The notes under the pieces: generated by a model
What the model was told of the DNA's origin: nothing
Database searches by the model: none
The model's input: the letters and a program-made list of their open reading frames with translations, nothing else
NCBI GenBank assembly: GCA_006384855.1
Contig: VCJN01000108.1
Location: 124,001 to 188,000 of the forward strand
DNA length: 64,000 nt
Reading direction: 5' to 3'
DNA from: Tetraselmis striata
Taxonomy: Eukaryota; Chlorophyta; Chlorodendrophyceae; Chlorodendrales; Chlorodendraceae
In this document: positions 24,717 through 36,736 of the stretch, one piece after another
Position numbering within the stretch: the stretch's first letter is position 1
Layout of the letters: each line of letters begins with the position of its first letter
Made by a program: the position numbers and the translations under genes

Positions 24717-25280
24717 TAGTTCCACACGTTGCTTTTGCCTCGCTCTGGAGACCTTGTAGACAAGAGTCCGTCGTGCAACGGCGACGTTAAACAGAGCTCG
24801 GAGCTGGAGTCTCGGAGTATCGAAGCGTTATTTTTTTTTCTTAAAACGTTATATATTTTTTGCGCAGTCAACCACGACGGGCCGTCGACACCTTCCACCA
24901 CCTACTGGTTATCATCATCCCTGGGACAGCCGCCTTGGAACAGCTGCACACAGGTCGCATTACAGGCACCCAGCGGGAGCAGGTGGGAGCATCGGGGGGG
25001 TTGGCGCGTGCGGCATTCATATTCTGCACGTCAGCCGCAACGCCCCAGCAACGCCTGGCTATTGTTCCGTCAGCGCCGGGTGTCACACCTGTCGTCCAAC
25101 TGTGCATCGACCACGTACGAAAAGGGTCCGTGAGAGCCTAGCTTCCCTCAGCAGGGAGAAGGGTCTGGCGGTGTGGTCCCCGAGATGCCACCGCTCACGA
25201 TATCCCGCGTGCTGCACGGTTGACGAGTGCTTTCCGCACTGGTGACATCTGGCATCCCTGGTTACTTACTGGTCGACAAC

Positions 25281-27106
25281 ATGTCCGACAGTGACTCGAG
25301 GGCGGTGTCGCCTTTACCCCCCGGTATACACTCACCTGGCGGTACTCCTCTCCTGCGGACTACCACAGGAGGAGGGCCTGGTGTGAGGAGCAGTGGACGC
25401 AGCGGAAGACGTGGTGGTCGTAGTAGTGACGTTGCCACCGGCGACGAGCCGGGAGGGGGGGGGGGGGGGGGTCGAATCTTCACAGCCATAAAGGAACTCC
25501 AAGCATTGGAATGGATCAGTCACGACTTAGGGAAGAGGTCCAATGGCATCGCACCTGTGTCGATGACAAGTGCGGTCAACTCGAGTCCAAACTGGACACA
25601 CCTGCAGCAACTCGCCGAGTTGCTCCGACCACCGGTGGTAGCGGGCATCAGACTTTAACACCCGCTCAGGTGGAGTCGGCGCGCCGGGCTTCAGTGCGGC
25701 GAGCCCGAGGTGACACTTCAGTCCTCTCTCGCGAGAAACTGGAATTTCCCAAGCTGACCAAGGCCATGCCGATGTCGTCTTGGACATCCCTCGCTATCTC
25801 GTGGTTCGGTATCAAAGCACCCAAGCTGCTTTACCAGGCTACAGGTACCCTCTCGTCCGGACATCACGAAGTCGATGGTGTACTGCAGGTTGAGCTCTTT
25901 AACCTACTCATGTTGAGCATGAGCTCGTCTACGCAGGGCATGGATGCACTTGCACTAGTCGATGTGAATGCGCCTAACCGAGGAGCTCTGGCATGGCAAG
26001 CATTGCACGACAAGCTGAACATATACTCGGTGGCTCGCAGCATTGACATTGGCAGTCGACTTACCGACAAGTATGATCCGAACGCAGGTCAAAGCGTCGG
26101 AGATTTCATCCAAGGCAAACGCCAGCTGTGGCACAAGCTCAACGAGTCGGTTACCGGTTTGATGCCACCCGGCCAACACTGTATTTCCGATCATTTTCTC
26201 GGGATTATACTGCTTGGGTGCCTACCGAGTGACCACCCAGTATTAGGCATGTGCAAACGCGCAGTACTCACCGGTGCTGATGGCGTTCGGACACTACTCG
26301 AGTCTCGTGTGGTCGAAGAGCAACTGCTTGTTCAGATAGACAATTCCGGCTTTGATCATACGGGTCGACAGCGATCGGACTCGCGTACGACCATGGAGCC
26401 AGCGCAACCACAAGCATTTTTGGCTAACAAGTTTCGGAAGCGTGTTAGCCCCTTCGCCGGTAGATGTTCCTGGTGTGGTTCCAAGAATCACCGAGGTCCC
26501 GACTGCAAGGCGTCGGATGGCGAACAGTTGGCATGGAACAAGGAGAGGAAGAGTATCCTTAACGTCAAGCCGAAGCTTCCCACCGGTGGCGCAACGGCTC
26601 ATCTCACCGCCTTAACCGAGGGTTCCACCGAGCCTACATCTGACGAGGAGGACGATCCGGTTGAGGGATCAGACCTCGACGAGGTACGTATCTCTAGCGC
26701 ATCTACCTCTATTGTCGGCAGCAATCTAGTGGCCGGCAGCGATCAGCCTTCCACTGCTAGTACTAAACCTGTGGCGCCTGAACCGACCGCTCTAATGGCA
26801 TCGATTTGTTCTGCGTCACCACGACAGGGTCGTTGGGGCATTATGGATGGGGGTTGCAATATCAGTTGCAATGCATACCGATCCAAGTTGAAATCCATTC
26901 GGAAGCTCAACCGTTCCGTCGCCGTTGGAGGGGTTGATGTGCCTATCGAGGGCATTGGTACGGTGTTGTTGAAGCGGCATTCCCCCTTTTACCACAGGTT
27001 ATGCATTTTTGGATATCACCACACTCTACACTCATGCTCTGTTGTCCAAGAATGGCTGTGGCAGGTTACTCAGCCAGTCATGGATGCAACGCCACCGTGG
27101 CTGTGA
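25281..27106 (+). pseudogene. copia gag and start of protease
   Basis: Likely start ATG at 25281 (MSDSDSRAV). The frame changes near 25508, after a poly(G) run, into the long frame from 25511. Gag shows the UBN2-like helical region and a CCHC zinc knuckle CSWCGSKNHRGPDC (CX2CX4HX4C). Further on the aspartic protease site reads WGIMDGGCN where DSG or DTG is usual. Near 26990 the frame moves again and homology continues in the frame that starts at 27009. Confidence 0.85.
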
Positions 27107-28124
27107 CTTCATATACCCTGAATCTGAGGATTGTGGTCTGGTGGTTATGGATGCAGGAATGGTAGGCCTGAAAGTGGACAATGGCCTCTACATCCTACCT
27201 GGCACAGAGGACAGCTTTCTCGACCATGAGGAGGCAGTGAGTGGGGCAGCAGCAGCTGTTGCAGCCGTGACAACAGCTGCCGATTCCGGCACTAGTGCTG
27301 ATGCTAGTGATGCCAATGCACCTGATATTGGTACCTACGTAAGTAATGTTGACCTTGTGACGATGCTGTCCGAAGCCAATGCAGAGGCGGCACTGTGGCA
27401 CAAGAGACTCGGCCACTTAAACATGTTCGGTGTTCAGATGCAACATGGCCACGGGGTCGCTGGCGTGCCTAATTTTCCGTGTCACATCCGCAGTCAACTG
27501 TGTCATGAATGCCTACTCAAGAAGGCATGTGCGGCACCTCGGAACAGACCACGAGCGAAACCACCTGATGGCCCACTTCAGAACGTTTCAGTCGATCTTT
27601 GGGGTCCAGCACTGCGAGTGCCTTCACCTCATGGCCTGCGGTACGCTCTTCTTGTCACTGACCACTACACCAACAAACGGTGGCTTAGATACATGAAAAA
27701 CAAGACCGCATAGGAGATGGGCAAGCAGCTCACGGTGGCCTTACGCAGAATTAAGTTCACTCATCAGCGCCATCATGGGTACTTACCGGTTGCCCTGATG
27801 ATGAAATTTGATCAAGATCCCACTTTCAGCGTTGAAAGCCTGCAGAACATGGTCACCACCATGGGTTTTGGGGTACAATGGACAGCACCGCATCAACATA
27901 ACATGTTGGGAAAGGCGGAGCGGCCTTTCAGGACTCTCAGAGAGGCAGCTTGTACCATGATGCATGCAATGAATGTGCCCACTTGGATGTGGACTCTGGC
28001 ATTTTCCGCCGCCAACTGGATGCATGAGCGCACCTACTCCCGAGCGGTTGGACCTGGAGGCGGCATCCCATGTCAAGTACAGGCGGGACAGGCAGCCGAT
28101 CACGGCTTTGAGGATTGTGGATAA
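27009..28124 (+). pseudogene. copia integrase region
   Basis: The HHCC zinc-binding pre-integrase module is clear: LWHKRLGHLN then CHECLLKKAC. The catalytic core starts VSVDLWGP (first Asp). An in-frame TAG (27711-27713) interrupts it. Beyond that the second Asp (MKFDQDPTF) and the Glu region (GKAERPFRTL) follow. The core after the stop is shorter than usual between the two Asp residues, suggesting a deletion. Confidence 0.85.
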
Positions 28125-28613
28125 CGTCTATAACTCACCGCCGTTTGGAATCCGAAGAGGACTCCGATGGGGAATCAGATGTGCCAGTGCTCCCGGATGC
28201 ATCCCCAGATGAGTTAGATTCAGCGGGGGATACGGAGCCAGCACTTGGGAGGGCACCTGGAGATGCTGCACCTGACATACCGGTGCGAGATCGGCGCCCG
28301 CCTATGCGAATTCGCGATCAGTTTCAAGCTATGCTATCTGATGCTCGGGATGACAAAGCAATGATTGCTGAGCCACACCTGTCGAAGGGGCAATATGGTT
28401 GAACTCTTGGCCGCCAGTGGCGTACTTGAACCAACCACCTACAAAGAGGCAGTCAGTGGTCCCAACGCCAAGGAGTGGATGCAAGCAAAGGCATAGCCAA
28501 AGAGTTCAGTGCTCAAGTGGCTAATTGCACATGGGACGTAGATATGGTGGCACTTCCACCCGACAGAAAAGCGGTCACTTGCAAGTGGGTGTTTAAAGTC
28601 AAACCTGACTCTA

Positions 28614-29447
28614 ATGGCGAGGTTGCTTAAGTCAACCAAAGCCAGACTTGTGGCTAAGGGTTGCAGTCAGAAGGCCGGTATTGACTTCACAGAGACATTC
28701 TCACCTGTGATTAGACATGCCAGTCTCTGGGTTATGCTCACAATCGCTGTTGCCCTGAACATGGAACTATACCAACTAGATGTGGACACGGCGTTCCTCC
28801 ATTCCGATTTGGATGAAGAGGTATACATGCGCCAACCTGAGGGATTCCATGATGGCGCAAAGCGGGTACTCAGACTGAGCAAGTCGTTGTATGGCCTCAA
28901 GCAATCCCCTCGGAATTGGAACAAACTGGTCAGTGGGTGGCTGCTACATACCGGGTGGAAGCAGTGCAGTAAAGATCCATATATGTACTACTGCTATCAA
29001 GATGGAGTACTTTCTATGTTGGGGCTGTACGTGGATGATATGCCCTTTGCGTCGACCTCTGTGGAGTGGGCTACCCACTTCAAGCAACAGATCAGTCAGC
29101 GCTTCCAAATTACCGTCACGGATTTGCAGTGGCTTCTGGGCATGCACATTGCCAAGGACAGAGCCAACCGGACTATCACCATGGATCAGTCCAAATGCAT
29201 TGGTGGCATTCTTCGTCAGTTTGGAATGGAGGACTGCTACCCCTATGCACTCCCCATGGACACTGACTACAAGAATCACCTTCCTGATTTAGCGCCGCCG
29301 TCACCTGCACTTGGAGTGGAGGGTCGTGAAACTTACCGGTCCTTGATGGGCAGCCTCCTATATGTCGGTTGCAACACCAGACATGATATCAGTGTTGCTC
29401 TCAGCATTCTGGGCCAGGTGCAGAAGCACCATGTCAGATGCACCTAG
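28614..29447 (+). pseudogene. copia reverse transcriptase
   Basis: Conserved copia RT: KARLVAKGCSQKAGIDFTETFSPV, then LYQLDVDTAFLHSDLDEEVYM, SLYGLKQSPRNW and the catalytic LYVDDM box, then the connection domain. It opens in frame at 28614; the upstream linker (28115-28610) is split over other frames. It runs out at a stop after HHVRCT, where the RNase H part resumes in another frame. Confidence 0.92.
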
Positions 29448-30043
29448 CTGCTCTGAAAAAGGCCCTCCATTATCTCAAGGGCACGCAGTCACATGGCCTT
29501 ACCTTGGGGGGGTCACCGGCCAGTCTGCAGCTCACATGCTATGCAGATGCTGACCATGCTAGGGATTTGGAATATCGCCGCTCCATGTCTGGCTACCTCT
29601 TCTTTTTAGGTGATCACGGCGCCGTTAGCTGGAAATCCAGACTTTAGCCAGTCGTGTCCACCTCTACTTGTGAGGCAGAGTATTACTCTCTCCGCCTCGC
29701 TGTGGAGGATGCCCTATATCTCCGCCAACTCGTGGGAGAGCTGTTTGATCGGGATACAGCCAGCGTGTCAGCCGAGCCGGTTCACATCCATCAAGACAAT
29801 CAGAGCACCATCAAATGCTGTCATAATTCCATCGTCAGTGACAAGACTAAGCACATCGACATCAGATATCATTTTGTCAAGGAAAGAATCCTCTGGGGCA
29901 CAATCCAGATCGGATACTTGCCCACATCTGAGATGGTTGCAGACATGCTCACCAAACCACTTCCCAGGGAGGCCGTGCACCGACATGCGCGCAAGGCTCT
30001 GGGCTGGGGCGCTGCAGCATTTAGTGGGGGTGTTGACAACTGA
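29438..30043 (+). pseudogene. copia RNase H
   Basis: Continues the polyprotein: HLAALKKALHYLKGT, YADADHA, an in-frame TAG at 29645-29647, then STCEAEYYSL, HQDNQST and KHIDIRYHFVKE, ending ADMLTKPL. These are the RNase H catalytic acids of Ty1/copia. The stop TAA/TGA region abuts the polypurine tract. Confidence 0.9.
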
Positions 30044-30329
30044 GGTCTGAAAGTCAGTGTGTTTGATATTACAATGCTACTGCGCTTAGCCGCTGCTGAG
30101 AAGCGCGCGCTAGCGCGCGCGTACGAGGACTACATCAAGAATATGTGCGTGCTGTACGCACCCCGAGCTAGCAGCGCCAGTAGTCCTCTAGCTCCGGCTG
30201 CTCAGCCCTCATCAGTGAGGGGCTGCTAGCCTTGTAATCGCTTCTTCGGTCTCACCTAGCAGAGCCTCCGGCACCTGGTGCACCACCACCTGCGACTCAG
30301 GCATGACGCACCATGTTATCCGCATGACA
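30031..30329 (+). repeat. 3' LTR of copia element
   Basis: About 299 bp, starting TGTTGACAACTGAGG and ending CGCATGACA, directly before the ATGAC duplication. Compared with the 5' LTR it carries scattered substitutions and a few small indels. Confidence 0.95.
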
Positions 30330-33300
30330 ATGACCACTGAAAATTTCACTCACACCCTTGCCAACCGTCGGGGCATCGCCTCCGCGGCCGTGAGCCTCCA
30401 AGAGAGCATGATGATGCATGGTATGCGATCTAACATAGTGATCACCACTGAGGACGGAGCTCATTGAGGCTTTAATGGAGGGGCTCGAGGAATCGTGGTT
30501 TGTAGGCTCCCTCCTCCAAGTCGTTGTCAAGACCCGGGCCGTCGGAGGAGGGAGCGGAGCGTTATTTATGCCCGCGTTCCTCAAAAAGACCGGAGTAGCG
30601 ATCATCAATATAACGAGGACAACCCGTGACTTGCGGTGCCTTGTGCATGCTAGGCGAGGCGACCGACGCTCAGCGCCGAAACATGTTGAAGCCCGCACGT
30701 GCTTAGCAATTGGACAAGGCGTTGGCCAAGCTAGCGACCCGTCTAGGACGCCGAGTTGACGAGGCTATGCAACAAATCGATTTTGACGCGTTGACCGCGC
30801 TAACTGGTATCAAGGTGAAAGTCTACACGCGCTCAACAAACATAAGCCTTGTCTACGAGACTGAGTGTGACGCACAAAGAAGATAACCATCTTTTGGGAC
30901 GCTCAGCAATCGCATTACCAACTCATTCACAAGCCGGAGACGTTTTTGAACGATGGAGGCAAGCACCACATGTGGTGCGGGAAATGCCGCAACTCGAATC
31001 GCCGCGAGTTCTTCGCCAACCACAATAAGTGCGTTGATTTCAAATGCAAGTGGTGCCAACCTCGTTTTGACACGGCCGAGGGCGCCGATTCACACTTCAT
31101 CAAGCCGAAATGGCGTAAATCCCCCGATTGCAACATGAACCTCCCGTCGGACGAATGCCAAGCTGAGCACAAGTGCCACAAGGATGCATGGCGGTGCGAC
31201 AAATGCAAGAAGTGGATCGGCAAAGACCGCCGCGAGTCGCACAGAGTGCGCCGAGACTAAGTGCTTGGCATGCGGCGAGCATTACACCTGCGACTCGCCG
31301 AAGGCTGATGAAGGCTCGCACCGGTGATTCATCAAGACGCTCGAGAACAACGAAGACGCCGTTCCCGGTGTGAAACCTGAAAATGGGCGGTATTGGGTCT
31401 ATGACTTCGAGAGCCGCATGGTGGATGGCAACAAACACCAGCATGTCGACCCGGTACGCGCAGCCGAGCTCTACACCGAGGAGACGAGGGAGTTTGAGAG
31501 CCTAGAGGCCTTCATGGAGTGGGTGCTCAAGCAAAAGAGTTCTACATTCATTGCTCGCGACGCGAGGTCGTACGACGGTTGGAGGATATGGAAATGGCTT
31601 CTCGACAACAATACGGCCGAGCGGCCAAAGGACCTCGTGCTTGCAACAAGGTGATGTACATGGCGATGAAATCTAACCGCTTCATCGGACAGCCTCAACC
31701 ACGTCGCATCGGCCCTAGGCGGCCTCCCAAAAATGTTTGGGTTGGACGCTATCCGCTAGCTACAAAAAGGCTTCTTTCCTTACACGTTCAACACCGAGGC
31801 GAACAAAGGGTATGTCGGCCCCAATTCCCGCAATCGAGTATTTCTCGCCGGGAATAGTGAAAGACAAAAAGCGGGAAGAAGTTTTCAAATGGTATGCCGA
31901 CGCAAAGAACACGGTGCACGACCTAGAAAAGCAAGAGCGGCTGGAGTATTGCCGGCCGGATATGTGCAAATCCTCAAGCATGCCATGGAGCGGTACCGAG
32001 ACGCGGGCATCGAGATGTTTCAGCTCGACCCCACTCAAATGCCCAACGATAGCCTCATTTTGCATGAAAAACTACCGCACCAACTTCATGCCCGAGGACC
32101 AAATGCGGTTTTGAAGAAGGACGAGCACAATTTCGTCAAACGCCAATTTGCGGGAGGGGGCACAAAAGCCACTAGCTTATACCGCAATACGTGGTCGCCC
32201 GAGGAGATAGCCGAGCGCAATATGGGGCACAAGGTCGACGTGCAAAGCCTCTACCCCAGCGTGCAATTCTACGATGAGCTACCGGCAGGGGTGCCAGCTT
32301 GGGATACCGAAGAGCGATCGAGTATTCGACGACGCTGAAGCCATGATGGCGTATGCGAGGACGCACTTCGGGTTCATCAACTGCGATTTCGAGTGCCCTA
32401 CCGACCTCTTCCACCCGGTCATCCCGGAAAAGAAAGATGGCAAGCTGATTTTCGACTTGCTTCCCAAGCGTGATGTTGTTGTTAGCTCAACCGAGATTGA
32501 GGAGGCGCTAAAGCAAGGGTACAAGCTTTTGAAGGTGTACAATAAAGCACTAGTGTTTAATAGGCCTGACACGCTTTTTAAAAAGGACGTTTCGGCCAAT
32601 CTCAAAATCAAGGTTGAGACGAGCGGCGGACCAAAGGGCGACATCGACGAATTCATCGATGAGCACGAGAAGAGGTTTGGGTTCCGGCTCGAGCGCGAGA
32701 AGCTTCAGGCCAACCCGGGCATGCGCGCCCTAGCCAAAATAAGCTTGAACTCGCTATGAGGGAAATCCGGACAGGAAAAACGACCGAACATCGGACATGT
32801 ATTGCACGGAGGTCAAGCATTGGGCTTCTATCGTGGCGCGCCATACGAAGGGCGAGGTGGAAATCAAGGACTCGATCATTGTCGGCGACAGCCTCCATGT
32901 CAAGTACATGGAGCTAAGCGAAGACAAGACGTGCTTGGCTCGCACAACCTTGCGGTGGCAGCCATGGTTACCTCACAAGCGCGTTTGCGGTTGTACTGCG
33001 AAATGGTTGAGCTTGGCCCGCGCGTTTTGCATTTCGATACCGACAGCATCTATCGTGTACGAATACGAGCCGGGCAAGTACAATGTGGCAGAAAGTGAGT
33101 ACCTTGGCGAGTGGGAGTCGGAGGAGTGGGTGAGCGAATACGCTAGGATTGGGCCAAAATAGTATGCGACTCTCTCTATCGAGGGAAAGGAGGCCACAAA
33201 GATAAAGGGATTGACGCTTAACCACGTGAACGCGCAACAAGTTAACTTCGCAAGCATGAAAAGCAATCGACGGCGAGAGCGATTTCCTGTAGGCTAGGTA

Positions 33301-33487
33301 TCTTGGTTTCGTGCGGAAGGGGAGCGACATCCGCACCGTGGTTAGGCCGAAGCAAGCAAGCTTCAACTACACCAAGCGGAGGTTGGTAGGCAAGTGCCAC
33401 ACGGTGCCTCACGCACGGCTATCAATGAACCTATGTAGGTATCGACCAAACGGGCCCATGGTTGATGCTGAAGCAGCATTCATTTAG
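30330..33487 (+). pseudogene. Protein-primed type-B DNA polymerase (Polinton/polinton-like virus type), broken
   Basis: Apparent start ATG 30330 (MTTENFTHTL) overlaps the copia target duplication. The N-terminal part has the FLKKTGVAIINI...LRCLVHA segment seen before the exonuclease in Polinton-type polymerases. CxxC/CxxH zinc-binding pairs follow (about 30968-31325). The exonuclease has YDFES (31399) and RDARSYDGW. Polymerase motif A is DVQSLYPS, motif B is KISLNSL then a TGA stop where W of the usual LWGKFG is expected (32757), and motif C is FDTDSIY (about 33034). The C-terminal KGLTLN region continues to TAG 33485-33487. Reading needs at least five frame changes. Such enzymes replicate linear DNA of Polintons, some virophage/PLV relatives and linear plasmids. 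The host of this fossil is an alga. Confidence 0.85.
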
Positions 33488-34508
33488 CATAACTTCGCAG
33501 CTCGTTGAGCTTGCGTTAGTTGAGCCGTACGGTTTTGTCCCAATCCGTCTTCCGTGACACCTACTTGAGGCACACACTCGTTGACCGGTCTCGTCCTTCA
33601 TGAATTCACGTGTGTATCCAGAGCGCTTGCGCGCCAACACACTTCTAGCCTTGGAGAGCTTTGCTTTGAGTGCCGGAACGTCTATTTGGGCTAGCGGCTT
33701 GCTATGCGGGCCTAATAGACCCGGTATATTCGTAACACCAAGCAAGGTACTGTCTATTTTATAATTGAAGGGACGCGGACCCGTAGCGTTGAGAAACGAG
33801 GTAATGACTTCTAGCCTAACCTGGTCCTCACGTACCCTAGCCTCTATTGCGTTGCAGCTTCTAGGCCGTGGCCATGATGGGCGCGACCTAGTACCTCTTA
33901 GGTCCAAATTCATCGAATTTGAAATCGGTACCAAGAGTCAACCCAACGTCAAGCAACAACCGAGTTAGTTCGTGAACGAAACCGTTTGCGGAGCGCGTAC
34001 GGCGCCGAGCATGGGATATTCGTACCCCCTCCCAAACAACCGCCGAGTCCCGCCGATGGTCTATGTATATCATAGGCGCTAAGAGAGGTAGGAGTGGATT
34101 CTTGGCGACGGCGGCACACGCAGCGGCCGACAGCAACATCCTAACGCGCACTGTGTATACGACCGCCCATATCCACTCGGGTATCCGGGTTGAGGCGGGC
34201 TTGCCCATGAGGAATTGGATTTTCGTTCGTGCACCGGCGGCCAACCCAATAACATTCTTTATGGCGCGGTTGGTACGTCGCGGCTTAGCTCGGCGTCCAA
34301 GAGAGAGAAATTGAGCAAACCGCCTATCGGCTTTTGTGGGTTCTTCTGTTCGGGACATAAATTTGGCTTTCCACACCTCTTAGAAGGCATCCTTTACATC
34401 CGCATCGCCATTGTCATACTCGTCAGCAAACACGCGTACGGGGTCTTCGACAGCCTCGATGTGTCCGCTAATACGCGCTAGGCGGATGGCGTTGGCCGAT
34501 GCTTGCAT
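33431..34508 (-). pseudogene. Unidentified gene of the viral fossil, convergent with the polymerase
   Basis: Read leftwards from ATG 34508 (MQASANAIRL). An in-frame TAA follows the ADVKDAF segment, then the frame stays open (EVWKAKF...) to about 33888. Reading continues in a second frame to about 33431 with a long charged helical part (KAKLSKARSVLARKRSG). No family recognised. Its place between polymerase and fibre, and its convergent 3' end, suggest it belongs to the same element. Confidence 0.4.
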
Positions 34509-34613
34509 TTTGCTTTAACTACTAAAACTATCATGCCGGCATGACAATTCCAATACTTTTAATGCAATTCTATTACATATTCTATTCTATTACAATTCTA
34601 TTACAATACAATT

Positions 34614-36245
34614 CTATTTTACATCATAATTAGAACTATTTCGATGGAACTTATTGTGAGCTATAGGAGCCTGAACGTAGCTGTCGAATGACAAAGTTGT
34701 TGAACCATAATCGATCGTAGGAGTCACGCCGTCAACGGCGATCGTGCATGCCAGAGATACCTTGACCCACGGTTTGAAATAATCGTTCGGGTGGCTCTTC
34801 CAAGACGGATAGAAAGAAAACCCGGAGTGATGTCAAACCCGGTTGACGAATTTGGCGTTAAGGGGTGCTCTACCGAGTCCCGGAAGAGGCCGTCATCTTG
34901 GCTGATTACCGTATAAACGATCTTACCACCAGTATACGTTCCACCATCAGGAGGTGTCGCAGTTAGAAAGAAGCGGTCTACGCTAACGAGTAAAAACATG
35001 AACTCGCTCAAATCAGAGGTTTTTTTTCCACCACCCTACTCAATGCTTACCGACGCCAAACCCGAGGCGTTGATGGCTAACATTGAGGATAAGATATCCC
35101 TAGCGCTGTCAACGTAGTTCTTTGTAGCTGCGTGACGATGGGGAATAACAGATCGTATATCACATTGCCTCACATTTTGAACGACGTTGTTTCAAGTATG
35201 GGATTGCCATTTGTCGACTGTGTAAACTTGGTGGTCCAAACTGGTTTATAGGTAATAGCATCCCACGATGGAGCGCCTGGAGAGACACCCGCCACCGCAT
35301 TGTCGACATAGCTCTTATTCACTACATCAGTCCCGGTAGGTGGTTGGAGCGCCAGCTTGCGTTATTCGGGTATTTGCCGTTGAGGGACATACTGCCCGTG
35401 AGGTTTAAAAGAGGCGTTTCGATATTGCCCGCGTATAAACCAACTAAAAAGATACCCAGTTCCGAATACACGTCTAGCCATTCGTTTGTTGGGCTTCCAA
35501 GGGCAAGGTTTCCGCTCGCTACTACATGTATAAAGTCGTAGAATGTGCGATTTGCGTCGGCAATCCGATCGATATTTGGTTTGATTGTTCCGACGATATC
35601 AATCCAATCAACATGTCGAGAGCTAGAAATATTGGCGTCGACAACCTTTGTCGCTGCCTCGTTATCCAGCCCGGGCGACCGGGGAAGGAACAAGGGACGG
35701 CTCACCGACATTAGGTTTGAGGCGGTGTTGTACGTGAATTTACCAAAGTTTGTTATATCGCCTACTTGAATATCTAAAGCAAACCGACCGCTCATCCCAT
35801 AAACGAACTTCCACCTGAACCCGTCTTGACCCAGGTTGTACCCGTCGGCTGTTGTAGGCGTCATGCTGTCCAAAGCAACGATGTCAAAATTATTGCATTC
35901 TGCTGGGTACATCTGAGGACCGACATTTTGCGTTTTTATGAACTTGTCGGTCCAAATCGGGCGGTTGGGTATCGAGACCCAATCTGCATCGCTTCCAAAA
36001 TCTTGTGAGGTCGCCCACTTGTACACCCCCACGTAGTCCGCCGACCCGCCGACCCCGGGACGGCGTCCCTCGACGGACGGGCGACGGTCGTCCGGCGTCC
36101 AGCAACGGACGAACGACGGCGTCCGGCGTCCGGCGTCCGGCGTCCGGGTCAGGTCCACGCGGCGGGCTCGGCGCTTCTCGCCATGCCTGCCCCGTAGGCC
36201 TGCTGACCGGCGGCGGCCGGGCGGCCGGTACCCGTACCGATACAT
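34614..36245 (-). pseudogene. Fibre/receptor-binding-like protein of the viral fossil, broken
   Basis: Two copies of a W-x2-I-x2-(R/K)P-x-WT-x-KF unit are visible: DWVSIPNRPIWTDKF at about 35950 and SWDAITYKPVWTTKF at about 35240. Between them the phrase DVVNKSYVDNAV (35300 region) is the linker typical of phage and algal-virus tail fibres. A C-terminal beta-rich part ends at TAG 34614. Frame changes occur near 35350 and 34810, and there are in-frame stops near 35154 and 35035. The N-terminal 70 codons (36040-36245) run through a GC minisatellite and are probably not native. Confidence 0.5.
36040..36160. repeat. GC-rich minisatellite (CGGCGTC units)
   Basis: Imperfect CGTCCGG/CGGCGTC repeats, with four clean consecutive copies at about 36118-36150. 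It lies at the outer edge of the fibre-like gene and may mark the boundary of the viral fossil. Confidence 0.75.
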
Positions 36246-36442
36246 GTGTAGTCGGGTATGTATGCAAGCGCGGTATTACATATTTTAGCCTGCGCGGAAT
36301 TGTGACGGAATCTATAGCGCCTACATTTCAATCTATAGTAATCTATGCGAAACCGCTCCGAAAGACGGCGACAGACAGACAGACAGACAAACTCACCTCG
36401 CGATGTTAAATATGGTAGGATGCTTCTGTCGTGGTCGTGAGA

Positions 36443-36469
36443 ATTTCAAAGTTGAGTCTGGTTTTGCCA
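36443..36469 (-). repeat. Split repeat B2
   Basis: A 27-base sequence ATTTCAAAGTTGAGTC...TTTTGCCA, identical to 36737-36763. It marks the presumed outer left end of the element. Confidence 0.7.
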
Positions 36470-36561
36470 AAAAGGTCGCGCAGGCTGTTTTACACGGTCA
36501 AGAGCCGAAATTGGCAGGATGGTTTAGCGAAAGCGTGGAGGGAAAACGGAGTCAGGGGGGG

Positions 36562-36736
36562 CGCTGCGTGGAACGCAGCGAAAACTGGAAGATGGCAGGC
36601 TCAGCTGTTCTGGCTGCTTTTATGTCTACCCAAAAAGGGCGCAACAACAGATGCCTAGTTCCCGTACCACTGAGCAGCACTTGTAGCTAAAAAGCGGTTA
36701 GGTCAAGGAGGGAAACCCCATAAACTAGTTTAGATC
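36562..36736 (-). repeat. Split repeat A2
   Basis: Matches 39452-39634 almost base for base, starting GCTGCGTGGAACGCAGCG and ending CTAGTTTAGATC. The A1 copy has a small insertion (TCGTGCTGCACT region). It adjoins B1 directly. Confidence 0.85.

Larger units (their letters stand above)
24406..30329 (+). mobile_element. Ty1/copia LTR retrotransposon, decayed, with target duplication
   Basis: Complete outline: 5' LTR 24406-24706, primer-binding site, gag, protease, integrase, reverse transcriptase, RNase H in copia order, polypurine stretch AGTGGGGG, 3' LTR 30031-30329. The 5-bp duplication ATGAC is perfect at 24401-24405 and 30330-30334. LTRs begin TGTT and end GACA and differ at roughly 25-30 places by eye, so the insertion is not recent. 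Coding is broken by at least four frame changes and two in-frame stops, hence non-autonomous now. Confidence 0.95.

Noticed and set aside
24406-30329. A gypsy-type element
   Set aside because: Integrase precedes reverse transcriptase, and the YVDD and HHCC details are of Ty1/copia type.
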